Source: Clostridiales bacterium
Lineage (GTDB): Bacteria > Bacillota > Clostridia > Peptostreptococcales > Anaerovoracaceae
NCBI GenBank assembly: GCA_015058155.1
Contig: SVCW01000004.1
Span: 1 to 64,000, forward strand
DNA: 64,000 bases
Direction: 5' to 3'
In this document: in pieces, positions 37,273 through 46,282 of the stretch
Position numbering within the stretch: the stretch's first letter is position 1
Layout of the letters: each line of letters starts with the position of its first letter
Position numbers and translations under genes: made by a program
Notes under the pieces: model-generated
Databases searched by the model: none
The model's input: only the letters and a program-made list of their open reading frames with translations
Told to the model about the DNA's origin: nothing

Positions 37273-38460
37273 ATGGAAAAATTATTATCAGATACTATAA
37301 AAGCTATACCTGCATCATACGTAGCTGAAATCTTAGAAGCAGCCGCAGATCCCGGCATTATTTCACTTGCAGGTGGACTCCCACATCCGCTTTCATTCCC
37401 AAAGGAAGATCTTTTAGCATCAATAAATCGTATCATCGAAACTGACGGTGACAAGGTATTCCAGTACTCAAGCACACAGGGTCTCCCTGCTCTCCGTGAA
37501 TTCATCGCAGACAGATACAACAAGAAATATAACATCGGCATCACAGCAGACGATATTCTTATCACATCAGGTTCACAGCAGGCTCTCGACATCATCAGTA
37601 AATCACTCACAAACAAGGGTGATGCTGTAGTTGTTGAAAACCCTACTTATCTCGCAGCAATCCAGATTTTTGCTCAGTACCAGCCTGAATTCGTGACTAT
37701 CGACTTAAACGAAGAAGGTCCTGATTTTGATCAGCTCGAAGCAGCAATGAAGAAGAACCCTAAGTTCATCTACCTCATTCCTAACTTCCAGAATCCTACG
37801 GGCCTTACATATACAAAGGAAGCCCGTGACAAAGTTTATGAACTTATCAAGGGCACTGACACATTCTTAATCGAAGACGACCCTTACGGAGAAATCAGAT
37901 ACTCAGGTCAGCCTCTCCCATATATCGGAATGGGCAGACACGAAAACAGCATCGTTCTCGGAACATTCTCAAAGACTGCAACTCCTGGCATGAGAATCGG
38001 ATTCATCATCTGTAAGAACAAAGAATTCATGAAGGCTCTTATGGTTGCAAAAGAATGTGCCGACCTCCACACAAATATCTTCGGTCAGTACATGCTTGCA
38101 GATTACGTAACTCACAATGATTACGATGCACATATCGAAAGAATCGTGGCTCTCTACAAGCAGAATGCAGAAGCAATGGTTGCTGCTATGGAAAAATACT
38201 TCCCTGAAGAAGTTACTTATACAGTTCCAGAAGGCGGCATGTTCCTCTGGGTTACTTTCCCTGAAAAGGTTAAGGCTATGAAGCTCGCTCCAAAGGCAAT
38301 CGAAAAGGGAGTAATCTTTGTTCCTGGAGACGCATTCTACGTATCAATTCCTGAAGGTGCACACACTGCAAGACTTAACTATACAAACGCTTCACTCGAA
38401 AAGATCGACGAAGGCATCAAGAAGCTTGCAGACGCAATCAGCGAAATCATGGCAGAATAA
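37273..38460 (+). CDS. PLP-dependent aminotransferase, 2-aminoadipate/aromatic type
   Basis: 395-residue fold-type I aminotransferase similar to LysN and the catalytic part of MocR regulators. The PLP Lys lies in TFSKTATPGMRIG, the substrate-binding stretch in NFQNPTG, and the conserved Asp in IEDDPYGEIRY. No N-terminal GntR DNA-binding domain is present. AAGAAAGG precedes the ATG. It probably transaminates a bulky or aromatic amino acid; the exact substrate is not known. Confidence 0.9.
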   Translation: MEKLLSDTIKAIPASYVAEILEAAADPGIISLAGGLPHPLSFPKEDLLASINRIIETDGDKVFQYSSTQGLPALREFIADRYNKKYNIGITADDILITSGSQQALDIISKSLTNKGDAVVVENPTYLAAIQIFAQYQPEFVTIDLNEEGPDFDQLEAAMKKNPKFIYLIPNFQNPTGLTYTKEARDKVYELIKGTDTFLIEDDPYGEIRYSGQPLPYIGMGRHENSIVLGTFSKTATPGMRIGFIICKNKEFMKALMVAKECADLHTNIFGQYMLADYVTHNDYDAHIERIVALYKQNAEAMVAAMEKYFPEEVTYTVPEGGMFLWVTFPEKVKAMKLAPKAIEKGVIFVPGDAFYVSIPEGAHTARLNYTNASLEKIDEGIKKLADAISEIMAE

Positions 38461-38468
38461 TTATTTGA

Positions 38469-38495
38469 GAAGGTGCTTACATGCGCCTTCTTTTT
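38469..38495 (+). terminator. Terminator between aminotransferase and Hpt genes
   Basis: GAAGGTGC and GCGCCTTC pair around TTACAT, followed by TTTTT; it sits only 15 bp before the Hpt start, so the Hpt gene relies on read-through or a short internal promoter. Confidence 0.75.
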
Positions 38496-38510
38496 ATAAA
38501 GGAGCTTATT

Positions 38511-38858
38511 ATGACTTACGATAAAGATAAAATGAGAGAAACTGCAATAAAAAACCTCGGTGGCAGCGAAGCAATGTACAACAAATACCTCGCTAAGTTC
38601 AAGGACAAATATGTAGGTATTGCTGATGAAATCGTTTCAGTGATGAATTCAGGCGATGCCGAAGAATCAAGAAGACTCGCGCACTCTGTAAAAGGTCTCG
38701 CCGCTACGCTCGGCCTGATGCCTTGTTCTGATGCCGCTTTTGAACTCGAAAAACTATTCAAAGTTGCAATCGAAACAGGCTTTACGGATGAACTTATGGA
38801 AAGCATCCTGCCAGCGCTTGAAAACTTCAAAGAAAAAATTGAAGAAGCATGTAAATAA
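38511..38858 (+). CDS. Histidine-containing phosphotransfer (Hpt) protein
   Basis: 115-residue four-helix protein. The phosphorylatable histidine lies in ARRLAHSVKGLAATLG style sequence (RRLAHSVKGLAATLGL here, about residue 60), with the following Gly-Leu typical for Hpt. AAAGGAGC lies 6 bases before the ATG at 38511. As a stand-alone domain it would relay phosphate between a hybrid sensor and a response regulator, but no such partners are nearby. Confidence 0.82.
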   Translation: MTYDKDKMRETAIKNLGGSEAMYNKYLAKFKDKYVGIADEIVSVMNSGDAEESRRLAHSVKGLAATLGLMPCSDAAFELEKLFKVAIETGFTDELMESILPALENFKEKIEEACK

Positions 38859-38868
38859 GAACTAAGAA

Positions 38869-38893
38869 AAGCCGGAAGATACCGGCTTTTTTT
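38869..38893 (+). terminator. Terminator of the Hpt gene
   Basis: AAGCCGG and CCGGCTT stem followed by TTTTTTT. Confidence 0.88.
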
Positions 38894-38899
38894 GTAAAC

Positions 38900-38924
38900 A
38901 AAAAGCCCGGATAACCGGGCTTTT
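38900..38924 (-). terminator. Terminator of hbd
   Basis: AAAAGCCCGG and CCGGGCTTTT stem, with T-run on the minus strand; it faces the previous terminator back to back. Confidence 0.85.
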
Positions 38925-38955
38925 GATTTGATCGATATTATCGATACTGAGCTTA

Positions 38956-39798
38956 TTAATACTTGAAGAAACCTTCGCCAGTCTTTCTTCCGAGCTTGTT
39001 AGCTCTTACCATCTTCTTGATGAGGATGTGTGGTCTGTACTTAGGATCACCGTATTCAGTGTAGAGAGTGTTCATGATAGCAAGAACAACGTCAAGACCT
39101 ACGAGGTCACCAAGAGCGAGAGGTCCCATTGGGTGGTTAGCACCAAGCTTCATAGCGTTGTCGATACCTTCAGCATCAGCAACTCCATCATAAAGGATGC
39201 CAGCAGCTTCGTTGATCATAGGGATAAGGATTCTGTTTACAACGAATCCAGGAGCTTCTTCTACTTCTACTGGAGTCTTTCCGAGTTCTTCTGAAAGCTT
39301 AACGATAACGTCCTTAGTTTCGTCTGAAGTAGCAAGACCCTTGATAACTTCTACGAGCTTCATAGCTGGAACTGGGTTGAAGAAGTGCATACCGATAATC
39401 TTGTCAGCTCTGTTTGTTGCTGCAGCGATTTCAGTGATTGAAAGTGATGATGTATTTGTAGCGATGATTGCTTCTGGCTTGCAGAGAGCGTCGAGTTCTG
39501 CGAAGAGAGCCTTCTTAGCTTCCATATCTTCTGTTGCAGCTTCGATTACGAGGTCAGCATCAGCGATGATAGCGATGTCAGTTGAACCCTTGATTCTTGC
39601 CATGCAAGCATCAGCATCTTCCTGAGTCATCTTTTCCTTAGCAACGAGCTTGTCAAGATTCTTCTTAACTGTTGCGATTCCCTTTTCTACTGAAGTTTCT
39701 CTTCTAGCTCTGAGAACTACTTCATATCCATTCTGTGCGAGAACCTGAACGATTCCAGCTCCCATTGTACCTGATCCGAGTACGCCGATTTTCTTCAT
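38956..39798 (-). CDS. hbd: 3-hydroxybutyryl-CoA dehydrogenase
   Basis: 280-residue NAD(P)-dependent enzyme interconverting acetoacetyl-CoA and 3-hydroxybutyryl-CoA in butyrate-type fermentation. The dinucleotide fold is [17 protein letters not shown]; the catalytic His region is [17 protein letters not shown], followed by [22 protein letters not shown] precedes the ATG. No crotonase, thiolase or acyl-CoA dehydrogenase genes adjoin it, unlike in the classical bcs cluster. Confidence 0.95.
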   Translation of the reverse strand: MKKIGVLGSGTMGAGIVQVLAQNGYEVVLRARRETSVEKGIATVKKNLDKLVAKEKMTQEDADACMARIKGSTDIAIIADADLVIEAATEDMEAKKALFAELDALCKPEAIIATNTSSLSITEIAAATNRADKIIGMHFFNPVPAMKLVEVIKGLATSDETKDVIVKLSEELGKTPVEVEEAPGFVVNRILIPMINEAAGILYDGVADAEGIDNAMKLGANHPMGPLALGDLVGLDVVLAIMNTLYTEYGDPKYRPHILIKKMVRANKLGRKTGEGFFKY

Positions 39799-39864
39799 TA
39801 TAAAAATCCTCCCTTTAACATATTACTTATTCGTATTTGTTAAAAAATTAACTGTCTATATTTG

Positions 39865-39892
39865 ATTATAACACATTGCACCTCTTTGTAAA
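39865..39892 (-). promoter_or_regulatory. Promoter of hbd
   Basis: Minus-strand TTTACA (39887-39892) and TATAAT (39865-39870) with 16-bp spacing. Confidence 0.75.
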
Positions 39893-39952
39893 GCACAATT
39901 TTCCAAAAAGCCTCAAAATTTAAACAATGTTTCTGTTTTTATAGACTACTCC

Positions 39953-40663
39953 TTATTCAGCGATGACCACTTCTGTGTTGTCCTTGTTGAGAATGTGTTT
40001 TACAACTGTTCCGCCGAGTTCCTTTTCAATCATTTCAGCAAGTTCATCAAGTGCTGCGTTAAGATTTTCACTGCTTTTTCCATCGATTGTTTCAATACAC
40101 ATAAAAGCATTTACTGTATCTTCTTCAAGCATTGTTCTTACTGATTCACGCCAGTTGAAGCATCTGCAGATTGCACCTGCGTCGTCCTTGTATACTACTT
40201 CACCAGGTGAAGGTGGTTCGCTCTTGTCACTTCCGTAAGTAATGAATTCTTCTGTTCCGTCTGCGATTGCAAGTCTGTTGTCACCCGCAAAAGCATCAAT
40301 ATTTTCGCCGCCTACAGGTACACCGTACTTGAGCGAAATACCATTATATATGTCTACAAGCGGATTGATTGTGCCGATAGTACCGCCGTTTTTTACTCTC
40401 TTTAAAAGTGCTTCAATTGAGCATCTCGCACCCTTCTTTGTCTTGAACTTGTAAAAAGCATCTCTCCATGCTCTTATAACAGGGTTTTCTGTGAATTCTT
40501 CAGCTGATGTGTACTTTGCTGAAATCTTCTGCGCTTCAGCAAGGTAATCTACATACTTGTCCTTATCTTTTACAGTATTGTCGATGCCGTTACAAACAAG
40601 TACACCGATTTCAATTTCAGGAAAAAGCTCGATTATTTCCTTTTCGATTCTGAACTTCTTCAT
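39953..40663 (-). CDS. B3/B4 domain protein
   Basis: 236-residue protein with the B3/B4 fold also found in the beta subunit of phenylalanyl-tRNA synthetase, here as a free domain. Recognisable segments: GTIGTINPLVDIYNGISLKY and GEVVYKDDAGAICRCFNWRE. Stand-alone members are proposed to edit or bind tRNA; biochemical evidence for most is lacking. GAGGAGACC precedes the ATG. Confidence 0.85.
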   Translation of the reverse strand: MKKFRIEKEIIELFPEIEIGVLVCNGIDNTVKDKDKYVDYLAEAQKISAKYTSAEEFTENPVIRAWRDAFYKFKTKKGARCSIEALLKRVKNGGTIGTINPLVDIYNGISLKYGVPVGGENIDAFAGDNRLAIADGTEEFITYGSDKSEPPSPGEVVYKDDAGAICRCFNWRESVRTMLEEDTVNAFMCIETIDGKSSENLNAALDELAEMIEKELGGTVVKHILNKDNTEVVIAE

Positions 40664-40708
40664 TTTAAGGTCTCCTCCTTAATACAGATTGTTAACTTTA
40701 TAATAAAA

Positions 40709-40735
40709 GAAAAGGGGCAGTTTTGCAACTGCCCG
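40709..40735 (-). terminator. Terminator of cysK
   Basis: GGGCAGTT and AACTGCCC stem followed by a T-rich tail on the minus strand. Confidence 0.88.
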
Positions 40736-40745
40736 CAATATCAAT

Positions 40746-41672
40746 TTACTCAAATAATGGTGTTGAAAAATACCTTTCCGCCGTGTCAGGAAGTACTGTT
40801 ACAACAGTCTTGCCCTTACCGAGTTTCTTAGCGAGTTTTATCGCTGCAGCTACATTTGTACCGCTGCTGATTCCGCATGCAATTCCTTCGAGACGGCCAA
40901 GATTCTTTGATGTCTCAAGTGCCTCTTCATCAGTCACGATATAAACATCATCGTAAATATTCTGGTTAAGAATCGGAGGCATGATCCCGTCCCCGATTCC
41001 CATCTGTACATGAGTTCCGATTGAACCACCTGAAAGCATCGCGGCATGTTCAGGTTCAACTGCCCATATTACCATATCCGGATTCTTTTCCTTAAGAGCT
41101 TCTCCTATGCCTGTGATAGTGCCGCCTGTACCGATTCCTGAGCAGAAACCGTGAATCGGCTTTCCTACCTGATTCAGGATTTCAACTGCTGTTGCGTCTC
41201 TCTGGATTGCTGAGTTTGCAGGATTTTCAAACTGCTGGGGAACGAAAACATTCGGATCTTCATCACGCATTCTGAGTGCAGTATTGAGACACTCCTCGAT
41301 ACATTCTCCGATATTTCCGTCATCGTGAATAAGAACAACTTCCGCACCATAATGCTGCATGAGCTTTCTTCTTTCTTCGCTCACTGAATCAGGCATGATA
41401 ACTCTTACTTTGTAACCTCTTACGGCTCCGACAAGCGCAAGTCCGATTCCCTGATTACCGCTTGTAGGTTCTACTATAATTGTATTCTCGCTTATAAGGC
41501 CTTTTGCCTCTGCGTCGAGAATCATGTTGTATGCAGTTCTTGTTTTGATGGAACCTCCTACATTGAGGCCTTCAAATTTCACAAGTATTTCTGCACCGTC
41601 AGGATCTGCCATATGCTGGAGCTTTATAATGGGTGTATTTCCCATTGCTTCTAAAATATTATTATAAATCAT
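40746..41672 (-). CDS. cysK: Cysteine synthase (O-acetylserine sulfhydrylase)
   Basis: 308-residue PLP enzyme joining O-acetylserine and sulfide to cysteine. The PLP Lys is in GGSIKTRTAYNMI, the substrate loop in EPTSGNQGIGLAL and the phosphate-binding loop in GIGTGGTITG. The last residues (YFSTPLFE) end with the short tail typical of CysK. AGAGGAAGG precedes the ATG. It is a single-gene unit with terminator. Confidence 0.93.
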   Translation of the reverse strand: MIYNNILEAMGNTPIIKLQHMADPDGAEILVKFEGLNVGGSIKTRTAYNMILDAEAKGLISENTIIVEPTSGNQGIGLALVGAVRGYKVRVIMPDSVSEERRKLMQHYGAEVVLIHDDGNIGECIEECLNTALRMRDEDPNVFVPQQFENPANSAIQRDATAVEILNQVGKPIHGFCSGIGTGGTITGIGEALKEKNPDMVIWAVEPEHAAMLSGGSIGTHVQMGIGDGIMPPILNQNIYDDVYIVTDEEALETSKNLGRLEGIACGISSGTNVAAAIKLAKKLGKGKTVVTVLPDTAERYFSTPLFE

Positions 41673-41790
41673 ACTGCCTTCCTCTTCCGAAACGCATTAA
41701 AAGCCCCGAGAAAGCTTACTCACCCGCGGATAAAAAATTGTTCCTTATGTATTTGCCTTATATATACCCCATGTCACTTAATATAATCAT

Positions 41791-41825
41791 ACAAAAAATA
41801 AAATGAGCCGATATTTTTCGGCTCA
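41791..41825 (-). terminator. Terminator of the PhzF-like gene
   Basis: GAGCCG and CGGCTC stem around a T/A loop, followed by an AT-rich, T-rich tail on the minus strand. Confidence 0.75.
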
Positions 41826-41831
41826 GTATTT

Positions 41832-42659
41832 TTATATATTAAGCTCCGCAATTGAGAATAACGCAGCCTGTCCTCCGAGGATAGTTCTTTCACCTTCAAA
41901 TCTGCAGTAAAGCTCGCCTCCACGCTTCGATGCCTGATACGCAAAGATATCATTCTTTCCAAGTTTCTCTGCCCAGAGAGGAACTACATGGCAATGTCCT
42001 CTTCCACAGACAGGATCTTCCGGAACATTTAGTTTGGGGAAAAACGAACGCGTGATACAGTCATATGACTCATCATTTATACAGTTTCCATCTTTGCAAT
42101 CGCAAAAGTCAGCATCAGCTCCTCTTGCTGTAATATGAAGTCCGAGTCCCGGAAGGTTTGCAATCACTTGCTGATTTGCAACTGCATCACGTACGATTGT
42201 CTCATTTTCAAAAACTAGCACAAGATCATCGCCAATGTATGCCATAGCCGGTTTAACTCCGATTGCTGCTTCCATTTCGTCTGTCACTTCAATCTTCTTA
42301 AGCCCGAAAGAAGGGAAATTCAGTTCAAATATGCTTCCTTTCTTAGTAACAGTAAGCAATCCGCTCAGCGTATCAAACTCAATCACATCTTTTTCGGGTT
42401 CAACAAAACTTGTGATTACATAAGCAGTCGCAAGTGTTGCATGGCCACAGAGATCTATTTCACCTCCAGGTGTGAACCATCTTAAGTGATAATGATTGTC
42501 AGGACCTTCTTTAACTACAAATGCTGTTTCCGAAAGATTATTTTCTATAGTAATCTTCTGCATCATAAAGTCCGGAAGCCATGACTCCATCACACATACA
42601 GCTGCAGGGTTTCCTGCAAATATCTTGTCTGTAAAAGCATCAACAACATACTGTTTCAT
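41832..42659 (-). CDS. PhzF-family isomerase/epimerase
   Basis: 275-residue protein with the diaminopimelate-epimerase-like fold of the PhzF family. The conserved start MKQYVVDAFTDKIFAGNPAAV, the catalytic Glu in NNLSETAFV, and GGEIDLCGHATLA are present; a second-domain motif is DPVCGRGHCHV. In most bacteria these proteins are of unknown function; no phenazine genes are nearby. It follows the EFR1 gene in the same direction with 21 bp between them. Confidence 0.87.
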   Translation of the reverse strand: MKQYVVDAFTDKIFAGNPAAVCVMESWLPDFMMQKITIENNLSETAFVVKEGPDNHYHLRWFTPGGEIDLCGHATLATAYVITSFVEPEKDVIEFDTLSGLLTVTKKGSIFELNFPSFGLKKIEVTDEMEAAIGVKPAMAYIGDDLVLVFENETIVRDAVANQQVIANLPGLGLHITARGADADFCDCKDGNCINDESYDCITRSFFPKLNVPEDPVCGRGHCHVVPLWAEKLGKNDIFAYQASKRGGELYCRFEGERTILGGQAALFSIAELNI

Positions 42660-42680
42660 TTTCAGAACACCTCCTGCCTT

Positions 42681-43436
42681 TTATTCAATATATTCCGCAC
42701 ACTTATATCTAGGCTTTCCCTGACTCTTCTTTCCGTATTCGATAGCCTCTTCAGGGCAGTAGCAGATACAGCTCATACAATGTGTACAATTATCTCCCCA
42801 TACAGGCTTGCCTTCTGTCAGCCTGATATTATTGAGCATGCAGAGATCTTCACACTTGCCGCATCCGATACACGCATCAGTAGCGTAAAACTTCTTTGCG
42901 GAAACATACTTCTTGTAGAATCCCCAGTTTATGATGCCGCTTTTCTTCCTGTCGACAGCGCCGACTTCGCGAAGCGGAAAATCTCTTCCTTCATTTATGC
43001 ACTTAATACCATCTTCGAGTACAGGAAGTGCTGATTTTATAATCTTTGCTGACTCTTCTTCGTCAGGCACTCTGAACATGGCAACATAGTTTTCCGGCAT
43101 CACAACTTCAAGCACTCCTCTGTAATCAAGCCCCTTTTCTTTGCAGAGTTCTTCAAGTTTCTCGCCTGCGGCACCGATATCGCTTCCACAAGTCATCACA
43201 AAATATGCATCGGTTGCTCCATCGAAGTTCGCACTTTTAATAAAATCTTCAAACACGTGAGGAATCTGCCATGCGTAAGTAGGCGATACGAACACCCATG
43301 GTTTTCCTGATACAAATTCACCAGCGATTCCATCTTTAATAAAATTGCGTGAATCAATTATTTCATCACCGGTTTTCGAAGCAATCATCTGTGCGCAAAA
43401 CCTGCTGTTACCTGTGCCGGAAAAATAAATTACCAT
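42681..43436 (-). CDS. EFR1-type flavodoxin plus ferredoxin protein
   Basis: 251-residue redox protein: residues 1-170 are flavodoxin-like (YFSGTGNSRFCAQMI binds the FMN phosphate), and residues 190-240 hold two 4Fe-4S clusters (CIGCGKCEDLC and CTHCMSCICYC). Such EFR1 proteins transfer electrons in anaerobes, partners unknown. It forms an operon with the PhzF-like gene. Confidence 0.9.
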   Translation of the reverse strand: MVIYFSGTGNSRFCAQMIASKTGDEIIDSRNFIKDGIAGEFVSGKPWVFVSPTYAWQIPHVFEDFIKSANFDGATDAYFVMTCGSDIGAAGEKLEELCKEKGLDYRGVLEVVMPENYVAMFRVPDEEESAKIIKSALPVLEDGIKCINEGRDFPLREVGAVDRKKSGIINWGFYKKYVSAKKFYATDACIGCGKCEDLCMLNNIRLTEGKPVWGDNCTHCMSCICYCPEEAIEYGKKSQGKPRYKCAEYIE

Positions 43437-43463
43437 CTCTGACTCCTTTCATTTTTATAAACA

Positions 43464-44861
43464 TTATTCTTTTAACTCTTCCGAAGTCTCTTCAATATTA
43501 AGACCTTTAAGTAATCGTCTGTACATTGCAAATGAAATTATGAGTGTTACGGAATCCGAAGCAGCCTGAGTCCATGCTATTCCGAAAAGTCCGAAGAAAT
43601 AATTCATGATAAAGAGGAAAGGAATGTTTGTAAGTCCTCTTCTGCAGATTGCAAGGAAGAGTGATTCCTTACCTTTTCCCATTGCCTGGAACATATAGTT
43701 CATCTGAACGTTTGCAATCATAAGCGGCGTTGCAAGACAGCAGATTCTGAGAAGCTTGATACCGATTGTAAGCGTTTCAGGCTCGTCCATGAAAATAGAA
43801 AATACCGTTTCAGTAAATATCTCAAAAGCTATGATGCAGACAACAGCAAAGATCATTGACCATGTTCTCGCTGTGTTTGCAGCTTCTTTCATTCTCTTAT
43901 AATTCTTTGCAGCATAGTTGTACGCTACAAGCGGCATCATACCCTGGCAGAGACCCATGCTGAGACTTAGAGGTATCGAGTCTATCTTTCCTACAATTCC
44001 CATCGCCGCAAGTGAAACGTCTCCGTATCCGGCAGAGAGATTGTTTCTTATCGTGCCTGAAAGACTGTTACTTAAAGCACTTATGCATGACGGGAATCCC
44101 ACAGCAAAAATCTCTCCGATATATTTCATTCCCGGTCCCGCATCTTTTGGTAATATCGAAAGAACCGTTGTCTTTCTTAAAAGCATGATTTTGTAGAGAA
44201 GATATAATGTTGCAACCGTATTTGAAAATGCCGTTGCCATCGCAGCACCTGTGACTTCGTGTCCCGAAGGGAGGATTACAAACATGAATATCGGGTCAAG
44301 AATAACATTTATAACACCACCCATGCTCAGTCCGAAACTCGAAACCTTCGCATACCCTACGCTTCTCAGCATCTGCGCCATCGTAGTGTTGAGTGTTGCC
44401 GGTATGCCGCCGACAACCGCAACCCAGAAAGCGTATGAGCGTGCATATCCGATAGTGTTTTCACTTGCGCCCATCATTACAAGAAGCTTGTCTATGTTTG
44501 TCCAGATAATAGTTATATAAATCAGTGTTATACAAATTGAACCATAAAAGCTGAGTGCCGCAACACTTCTTGCATCTCGATCATTTTTCATACCAAGGAG
44601 TCTTGAAATAAGACTTCCGCCGCCGATAGCAAAAAGATTTGATATCGACATCTGGAAAAATACGAGCATGTACGCGAGCGATGAAGCCGCAACTTTATTA
44701 GGGTCATCTGTCGTTCCTATAAAATATGTATCCGCCATATTATATACAAGCGATATAAGCTGGCTCAGGATTGTCGGAATTGCAAGCGTTGCAAGCGCTT
44801 TTGCAACCGGCATATTTTCAAAGATTTCTTTTGTGTCTACTGCTTTGCCGTGATTTGCCAT
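43464..44861 (-). CDS. MATE-family efflux transporter
   Basis: 465-residue membrane protein of the multidrug and toxin extrusion family with about 12 helices in two similar halves. Typical start: ALATLAIPTILSQLISLVYN and MADTYFIG. It drives export of cationic drugs or metabolites by Na+ or H+ coupling. A second, only distantly similar MATE gene lies directly upstream. Confidence 0.9.
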   Translation of the reverse strand: MANHGKAVDTKEIFENMPVAKALATLAIPTILSQLISLVYNMADTYFIGTTDDPNKVAASSLAYMLVFFQMSISNLFAIGGGSLISRLLGMKNDRDARSVAALSFYGSICITLIYITIIWTNIDKLLVMMGASENTIGYARSYAFWVAVVGGIPATLNTTMAQMLRSVGYAKVSSFGLSMGGVINVILDPIFMFVILPSGHEVTGAAMATAFSNTVATLYLLYKIMLLRKTTVLSILPKDAGPGMKYIGEIFAVGFPSCISALSNSLSGTIRNNLSAGYGDVSLAAMGIVGKIDSIPLSLSMGLCQGMMPLVAYNYAAKNYKRMKEAANTARTWSMIFAVVCIIAFEIFTETVFSIFMDEPETLTIGIKLLRICCLATPLMIANVQMNYMFQAMGKGKESLFLAICRRGLTNIPFLFIMNYFFGLFGIAWTQAASDSVTLIISFAMYRRLLKGLNIEETSEELKE

Positions 44862-44932
44862 TTTGTAATATGCTCCTGAAATGAACTACGGGCGAGACAA
44901 ATCCGTCCGCCCGTTTATATTATATATAAATT

Positions 44933-46267
44933 CTACCAGTAGTGGTACTGATTTCTCTTCCATACGAGGAGAACTACCGAAACTACAAGCGCCATAAACT
45001 CTGCAACAATTACAGAGTACCAGATTCCGTCAACTCCGAACATAAGAGGAAGTGCAATTACTGCAATTACCTGGAATACGAGTGTACGGAGGAATGAGAT
45101 AAGCGCTGATACGAAACCATTGTTGAGTGCTGTGAAGAATGATGATGCGTATGCTGCAAATCCCATGAAAATATAGCAAAGTACATATGTACGGAATGCA
45201 TGAATTGTAAATTCAAGAAGTGCCTGATCGTATCCGACGAAGATTGAGGCAAGGAGTGGTGCCGAAAGTTCAGCAAGTCCTATAAGCACTGCTGCCGTAA
45301 CAGCGATGAGTTTAAGGCTTCTCTTGAAAACATTCTGAAGTTCCTTGTGAGTTTCTGCGCCGTAATTGAACGAAACTACAGGTCCTACTCCGATAGCATA
45401 TCCGAAGAATACACCTGCGAAAATGTAGCTTACATACATGATAACTCCGTATGCAGCAACTCCGTCTTCACCTGCATATGCGAGAAGCTGTGCATTGTAG
45501 AGCATACCGACAAGCGATGAAGAGATACTTCCTACCATTTCCGAAGCACCATTTGTCAGTGCCTTTACTACACCCTGGCCGTCCCAGACTGTCTTTCCAA
45601 GTCTCAAAAGGCTTGTATTTTTCTTACTCATGAAGAAGATTATAGGACCGAAACCGCCCACTACTTCTCCAAGGTTAGTTGCAAGTGCGGCACCAACAAG
45701 ACCCCAGTCAAAGATTCCGATAAAGAGCCAGTCGAGTACCATGTTTGTAATTCCTGCGCCAAGTGTGAAATAGAAGCCGAGTTTAGGTCTTTCTGCTACT
45801 ATTGTGAAACACTGGAAAAGCCACTGGAGTATGTAAGGTGGAAGCCCGATTATTACTACTCTTCCATAAAGAACACAGTCATCGAGCATCTGGCCTTCAG
45901 CTCCGAGAAATCTCGCAACCTGAGGCATGAATATAAAACCGATAGTTGTAAAAACCGTACCAACAATAAGCGCTAGCCATGTGAAAAGTGTGAAGAGGCT
46001 GTTTGCTTTTTCGTGATTGCCTTGTCCGAGATACTTTGCAACTAGTGCGCTACCTCCTGTACCGAACATATATCCGACAGTACCCATAATCATGATGAAT
46101 GGCATGATGAAGTTTACTGAAGCGAAGGCAGTCTTTCCTGCGTAGTTCGATACGAAGAACCCGTCAACTATATAATATAACGATGAGAAAATCTGCATTC
46201 CTATTGTAGGAAGTGTAAATCTTATAAGTCTTGAATAATTAAAATGATCTGATAGCTGAATCTGCAT
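44933..46267 (-). CDS. MATE-family efflux transporter
   Basis: 444-residue 12-helix transporter. The first helix pair reads YSRLIRFTLPTIGMQIFSS and YYIVDGFFVSNYAG, and GGSALVAKYLGQGNHEKA follows in the first loop. It lies 71 bp upstream of the other MATE gene in the same direction and 15 bp from the AI-2E gene, so all three probably share an operon. Confidence 0.9.
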   Translation of the reverse strand: MQIQLSDHFNYSRLIRFTLPTIGMQIFSSLYYIVDGFFVSNYAGKTAFASVNFIMPFIMIMGTVGYMFGTGGSALVAKYLGQGNHEKANSLFTLFTWLALIVGTVFTTIGFIFMPQVARFLGAEGQMLDDCVLYGRVVIIGLPPYILQWLFQCFTIVAERPKLGFYFTLGAGITNMVLDWLFIGIFDWGLVGAALATNLGEVVGGFGPIIFFMSKKNTSLLRLGKTVWDGQGVVKALTNGASEMVGSISSSLVGMLYNAQLLAYAGEDGVAAYGVIMYVSYIFAGVFFGYAIGVGPVVSFNYGAETHKELQNVFKRSLKLIAVTAAVLIGLAELSAPLLASIFVGYDQALLEFTIHAFRTYVLCYIFMGFAAYASSFFTALNNGFVSALISFLRTLVFQVIAVIALPLMFGVDGIWYSVIVAEFMALVVSVVLLVWKRNQYHYW

Positions 46268-46282
46268 ATGTTACCCCTGCTG

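Noticed and set aside
37140-37616. 158-codon minus-strand open frame over the aminotransferase promoter
   Set aside because: Antisense shadow of a clear gene with no recognisable domain; it covers the promoter and operator.
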